A stretch of DNA of 37,428 nt from Chloroflexaceae bacterium (GTDB lineage: Bacteria > Chloroflexota > Chloroflexia > Chloroflexales > Chloroflexaceae). The position numbers were made by a program, and so were the translations under genes. The stretch lies in the NCBI GenBank assembly GCA_012031225.1, contig JAAUTZ010000032.1, forward strand, positions 1-37,428. Direction: 5' to 3'. The notes beneath the pieces were generated by a model, which saw nothing but the letters and a program-made list of their open reading frames with translations, had not been told where the DNA came from and searched no databases. Below, piece by piece: positions 34,281 through 37,428 of the stretch (position 1 is the first letter of the stretch; each line of letters starts with the position of its first letter).

Positions 34281-35795
34281 TCACCGCACTCCATTCAGCC
34301 CAACCCATACCGTCTTCGTTTGGGTGTAGAGTTCATACACAGCCTCGCCCATCTCGCGCCCGTAGCCACTCTGCTTGTAGCCGCCAAAGGGAGCCGCCGG
34401 ATCAAACATGTTGTAGGTGTTGATCCAGACTGTGCCCGCCTGTATCGCCTGTGCAAAGCGGTGCGCCTTGTTGATGTCGCGGGTCCAGATTGCTGAGGCG
34501 AGGCCATACGGCGTATCATTAGCGCGAGCGATCAGCTCATCCCAATCATCAAACTCCAGTGCACATACGACAGGCCCAAAAATCTCCTCGCGCACAATCT
34601 CCATCTCATCCTGCACCTTGCCAAACACCGTCGGGGCGAGGAAGAAGCCGCCATCCGCCACGCCCGCCGGACGCACCCCACCGAGCAGCAGCTCGGCTCC
34701 AGCATCACGCCCAGCAGCAACAAAGCCGGAGACGCGGCTCAGTTGCTCCTGCGAGACGAGCGGCCCAACCTGTGTTTCGGGGTCTAGCCCATTACCGACG
34801 CGCAGGCGTTCCATCGTGCTGACTACGGTGTCGAGGACTTGATCGGCGACGTGGCGTTGCACAAACAGGCGCGATCCGGCGCAGCAGTTCTGGCCCGCAT
34901 TGCTCAGGATGGCCCACACCGCTTGGCGGGCGGCGGCGGTCACATCGGCATCGGCAAAGATCACGTTGGGCGATTTGCCGCCAAGTTCAAGCGAGATGCG
35001 TTTGAGGTTGCCCGCCGCTGCTTCGACGATTTTGCGCCCGACAGCGGTGCTACCGGTAAAGGCGAGCTTGTCCACATTGGGGTGGGCGACCAGTGCCGCG
35101 CCTGCCGTTTCGCCCATTCCGGTGACAACATTGACCACGCCGGGCGGGAAGCCAGCTTCGAGCGCAAGCTCAGCGATCCACAGGGCCGTCAGGGGCGTTT
35201 CTTCAGCGGGCTTGAGGATCACCGTGTTGCCTGCGGCAAGGGCGGGCGCAATCTTCCACGACACCATATTGAGGGGGTAGTTCCACGGGATGATGCAGCC
35301 ACACACCCCCATCGGCTCGCGCACGGTGTAGACGAAATGATTGGGGGTGGAGACGGGAACGGTTGTGCCGTGCAGCTTGGTTGCCCAGCCCGCGTGGTAG
35401 CGAAAGTGCTTGATGATGCCGGGCAAGTCGCCGTTGCGGGTGTTGCGGTAGGGTCGCCCATTGTTGGTGGTTTCCAGCCGGGCTAGCACATCCGCGTCGC
35501 GCTGGATCAGGTCAGCGAGCCGCCAGAGCAGTTCGCCGCGTGATGCCGGGGTGAGCTTGGCCCACGTAGGATGCCCAAAGGCGGCGCGGGCCGCCTGCAC
35601 CGCCCGATCTACATCGGCGGCGGCACCAGCGGCAACATTGGCAATCACTGCACCAGTCGCCGGATTGTAGGTCGGGAACGTTGCGCCGGAAGCAGCATCA
35701 GCTAGCTCACCGCCAATCAGCATGCGTACCGGCTCATCGAGCAGGCTCGCTTGCCCAGTGGCAAGGGCAAGCAAGAGCGGTTTCTGGGTGGTCAT
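34281..35795 (-). CDS. NAD(P)-dependent aldehyde dehydrogenase
   Basis: A 504-residue ALDH-superfamily enzyme that oxidises an aldehyde to its acid. Present are GVCGCIIPWNYPLNM, the cofactor loop FTGSTAVGRKI, the general base Glu in LELGGKSPN, the nucleophile Cys in GQNCCAGSR and EEIFGPVV. The C-terminus PFGGYKQSGYGREMGEAVYE is typical of betaine-aldehyde or broad-range ALDHs, but the substrate cannot be fixed. RBS GAGGAGA lies six bases before the ATG. It is preceded by the small membrane-protein gene on the same strand with a 45-base gap and may be co-transcribed, or use a weak TATACA element at 35814-35819. Confidence 0.95.
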   Translation of the reverse strand: MTTQKPLLLALATGQASLLDEPVRMLIGGELADAASGATFPTYNPATGAVIANVAAGAAADVDRAVQAARAAFGHPTWAKLTPASRGELLWRLADLIQRDADVLARLETTNNGRPYRNTRNGDLPGIIKHFRYHAGWATKLHGTTVPVSTPNHFVYTVREPMGVCGCIIPWNYPLNMVSWKIAPALAAGNTVILKPAEETPLTALWIAELALEAGFPPGVVNVVTGMGETAGAALVAHPNVDKLAFTGSTAVGRKIVEAAAGNLKRISLELGGKSPNVIFADADVTAAARQAVWAILSNAGQNCCAGSRLFVQRHVADQVLDTVVSTMERLRVGNGLDPETQVGPLVSQEQLSRVSGFVAAGRDAGAELLLGGVRPAGVADGGFFLAPTVFGKVQDEMEIVREEIFGPVVCALEFDDWDELIARANDTPYGLASAIWTRDINKAHRFAQAIQAGTVWINTYNMFDPAAPFGGYKQSGYGREMGEAVYELYTQTKTVWVGLNGVR

Positions 35796-35840
35796 AGGGT
35801 TCTCCTCATCATATGTATAGTCTGCCGAAATCCTGCGGAG

Positions 35841-36089
35841 CTAGGGGAGCGCACCGAACAGCGACAGCACCATGACTCCAAAACCCAACACGGTGAGCGT
35901 ATTGGTGATCCGTTGCCAGAGTAGGGGCAGGGGCGCGTGCTGGTTGCGCTGGTAGAGGATGCTGGCGAGCGCAAGGCAGATTGCCCCCGCCGCAAACCAG
36001 TAATCGCCCTGCCAGATATTCAATCCGGCGAGCGCAGTTAGCATCACTGCCCCGCCGTAGGTCAAGAGCCATTGTTTGGTGGATTGCAC
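35841..36089 (-). CDS. Small three-helix membrane protein, unknown
   Basis: An 82-residue protein starting at GTG, with GAGGA about six bases upstream. It has three hydrophobic segments: about 8-24 (LLTYGGAVMLTALAGLN), 29-46 (DYWFAAGAICLALASILY) and 60-81 (RITNTLTVLGFGVMVLSLFG). No known family is recognised. It lies 41 bases after the secreted-protein gene and 45 before the aldehyde dehydrogenase, all on the same strand. Confidence 0.7.
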   Translation of the reverse strand: MQSTKQWLLTYGGAVMLTALAGLNIWQGDYWFAAGAICLALASILYQRNQHAPLPLLWQRITNTLTVLGFGVMVLSLFGALP

Positions 36090-36130
36090 AGCTCGTCCTC
36101 AGCGTTGGGCTAGCAAGGCGGCGCGGCGCA

Positions 36131-37225
36131 TTAGCGTAGCCACGATGCGCCATCCGGTGTGCTGGGGAGCGTGGGTGCGCCCTGTGGGGCAGTACGCACC
36201 TGCTCGGCACGCGGAGCCGCGACGCTGACGGGTGCATTCGGGTCGGCGTAGACCCAGATCTCTTCGATTTCGGCGATGCCAATGCTACGGAACCGCCCGC
36301 GTGAATTGAACTGCTCTTTGTAGACGTAGCCAAGCTCGGACACGAAAATATCATACACGAACTGCCCGCCACTCAGCGTATTGCGCTGACGATCCAGCGA
36401 CCAGAATTGGAAGTGGCGCACGGGGATCTCCACCTCTTGCGTGATAAATTCCGGCTCTGGGGTGGGGGTGATCGGGGTGACTGGAATGATCGGGCGGGTG
36501 ATTGGCTGCGTGCCCGTGAGCGGTGGGGTACTGCTGATCGGGAAGCTGGGTATCGCTACTGGAGTTGGGATCGGTTGGGCGGGCCCATCCTGCGCCGGAT
36601 CAGCGGGATCTTCGGATGTGTCGGGCAGATTGATCGGTAGGCTAGTCGGAAAGACGATAGGCAGGCTAAAGGGGCTTGTGAAGCTGAATGGTGTAGTTAC
36701 GAAGGGCCGTGGCGTAGGCGTGGGCGCAAGCGTGCGGATGGTGGTGGCGACGGTAGCTTGCCCGATTTCGGTGAGGACACCCGCAGCGGGGAACTGCCCA
36801 TTGTTGAACAGCACCGCGTTGAGCGTGGCATCGGCGCGGTAGTTGGGGTCGCTCAGCGCATCCCAGAGCGGATCGTCGTTGCGGCGTTCGTAGTACATGC
36901 CATCAAAGAAGACATACTCAACCGTATCGCCGGCGCGTTGCTCGATCTGCAATTCAGGGATATTCAGCGTCACCAGATGATTGCATGTGCCGTGCATGCG
37001 GGTTGCGGTGGCCCATTGCTCTTGGCACACCCGCACCGGTATCTTATTAACGGTGCTGACAAAATTGGCGCGCAGTGAGGTGACAGGCGCAAGCTCAAGG
37101 CTCTGCGGGATCCGGTCACGGCTAGCGCGGGCGGAGTCGGGTATGCTGAACAGCAGGCTCAGGAGCGGCAAGACTACCGCTAGGGTTAGCACTATGGCCA
37201 TAATCCTGTGTTGTCGTGCAGCCAT
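36131..37225 (-). CDS. Secreted or anchored protein with Pro/Thr-rich middle, unknown
   Basis: A 364-residue protein with an N-terminal hydrophobic helix (about 8-27; signal or anchor). A first domain (about 35-165) has Cys67 and Cys80 (VCQEQWATATRMHGTC) and LNIPELQIEQRAGDTVEYVF, which recall outer-surface lipid-carrier (LolA/LppX-like) folds, but only faintly. Residues 170-270 are Pro/Thr/Ser-rich. The last part (EVEIPVRHFQFWSLDRQRNT, LSGGQFVYDIFVSELGYVYK) looks like the rest of a beta-rich domain. The linker thus separates two halves that may fold together. I chose the ATG at 37225 because GGGGAGG precedes it; the TTG at 37246 lies in that RBS. Confidence 0.72.
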   Translation of the reverse strand: MAARQHRIMAIVLTLAVVLPLLSLLFSIPDSARASRDRIPQSLELAPVTSLRANFVSTVNKIPVRVCQEQWATATRMHGTCNHLVTLNIPELQIEQRAGDTVEYVFFDGMYYERRNDDPLWDALSDPNYRADATLNAVLFNNGQFPAAGVLTEIGQATVATTIRTLAPTPTPRPFVTTPFSFTSPFSLPIVFPTSLPINLPDTSEDPADPAQDGPAQPIPTPVAIPSFPISSTPPLTGTQPITRPIIPVTPITPTPEPEFITQEVEIPVRHFQFWSLDRQRNTLSGGQFVYDIFVSELGYVYKEQFNSRGRFRSIGIAEIEEIWVYADPNAPVSVAAPRAEQVRTAPQGAPTLPSTPDGASWLR

Positions 37226-37318
37226 TGGATTAATCCTCCCCTGCAAACAGATGCGGCGGATCAGTGCATCCCGCCTTTAGCTAGCACATAGCGCGTGTAG
37301 CTCTTCATCATTACCGCT

Positions 37319-37347
37319 AGTATAGCACTGTTCCTCTCTCTCTACAA
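37319..37347 (-). promoter_or_regulatory. Promoter of the secreted-protein gene
   Basis: The minus strand reads TTGTAG, a 17-base spacer and TATACT, with TGC directly before the -10. The leader to the ATG at 37225 is about 87 bases. Confidence 0.5.
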
Positions 37348-37396
37348 CAACGCTTCAGGGGGCGAATCAGTTCCACGCGGCAGGGGCGGGCGGGCA

Positions 37397-37421
37397 TTCA
37401 GGGGCAGGCTTCAGGGGCAGG
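37397..37421 (+). repeat. Tandem 13-bp G-rich repeat at the window end
   Basis: TTCAGGGGCAGG occurs at 37397-37408 and again at 37410-37421, in a G-rich stretch like that near 32611. I see no gene in 37348-37428. Confidence 0.6.
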
Positions 37422-37428
37422 AAGACAA

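Overview
The window is a gene-dense stretch of a GC-rich bacterial genome. Gene content suggests a member of the Chloroflexota, probably a filamentous Chloroflexales relative (Chloroflexus/Roseiflexus/Oscillochloris type). That is an inference from the combination of a short SigA-like sigma factor, a non-canonical J/GrpE/Hsp70 cluster, an ATP-dependent PEP carboxykinase, an HPP-type J-domain protein, a DUF4332 protein and a large HEAT-repeat NTPase. No rRNA or tRNA gene was seen that would settle it, and I saw no insertion sequence, prophage or CRISPR array.

Layout. 1-1034 (minus) is the N-terminal part of an FtsK-type translocase whose reading frame breaks at the window edge. 1192-1989 is an orphan ABC ATPase and 2177-2581 a small DUF4332 protein. 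2753-10125 (plus) is a compact block: typA, a 790-residue TPR protein, a J-domain protein, a GrpE-like protein and an Hsp70, with joins of a few bases or overlapping. 10283-18590 (minus) holds a sigma-70 factor, an SDR, a long-chain polyprenyl diphosphate synthase, an Rrf2 regulator, an S41 peptidase, an EamA transporter and a GT39-like glycosyltransferase. galT (plus) is divergent from the glycosyltransferase. 19845-25189 (minus) is a likely three-gene unit: a 1311-residue NACHT/STAND-like NTPase with HEAT repeats, a response regulator with a RodZ-like HTH and a C-terminal membrane anchor, and a group II truncated hemoglobin. 25459-28888 (plus) carries an AAA ATPase and pckA. 28927-29655 (minus) is a VIT1-like membrane protein. 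29899-34082 (plus) carries an exported repeat protein, SppA and a membrane HAMP-STAS protein. 34281-37225 (minus) carries an aldehyde dehydrogenase, a small membrane protein and a secreted protein.

How the genes fit together. The 2753-10125 block looks like a translation and protein-folding module: a ribosome-associated GTPase, a TPR scaffold and a self-contained but atypical Hsp70 machine. The 19845-25189 block looks like a signalling unit, with a large NTPase/HEAT protein feeding or scaffolding a membrane-tethered response regulator. The rest is mostly housekeeping: isoprenoid/quinone synthesis, galactose metabolism, gluconeogenesis and envelope proteolysis.

Regulation. At least eight candidate promoters carry an extended -10 element (TGN next to TATAMT or TACAAT), usually without a good -35. 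The pckA leader carries competing hairpins, there are two perfect 16-bp palindromes, and the STAS gene has a G-quadruplex-like tract upstream and G/C-rich repeats on both sides. Several proteins lack a residue usually needed for activity: the S41 Lys, the SDR Ser, the Asp of the J-domain HPD, the Walker A Lys of the HEAT NTPase and the first phosphosite of the STAS domain.

The most promising candidate for an undescribed system is the NTPase-HEAT / tail-anchored receiver-RodZ / hemoglobin unit. The J(HPP)-GrpE-Hsp70 block is second.
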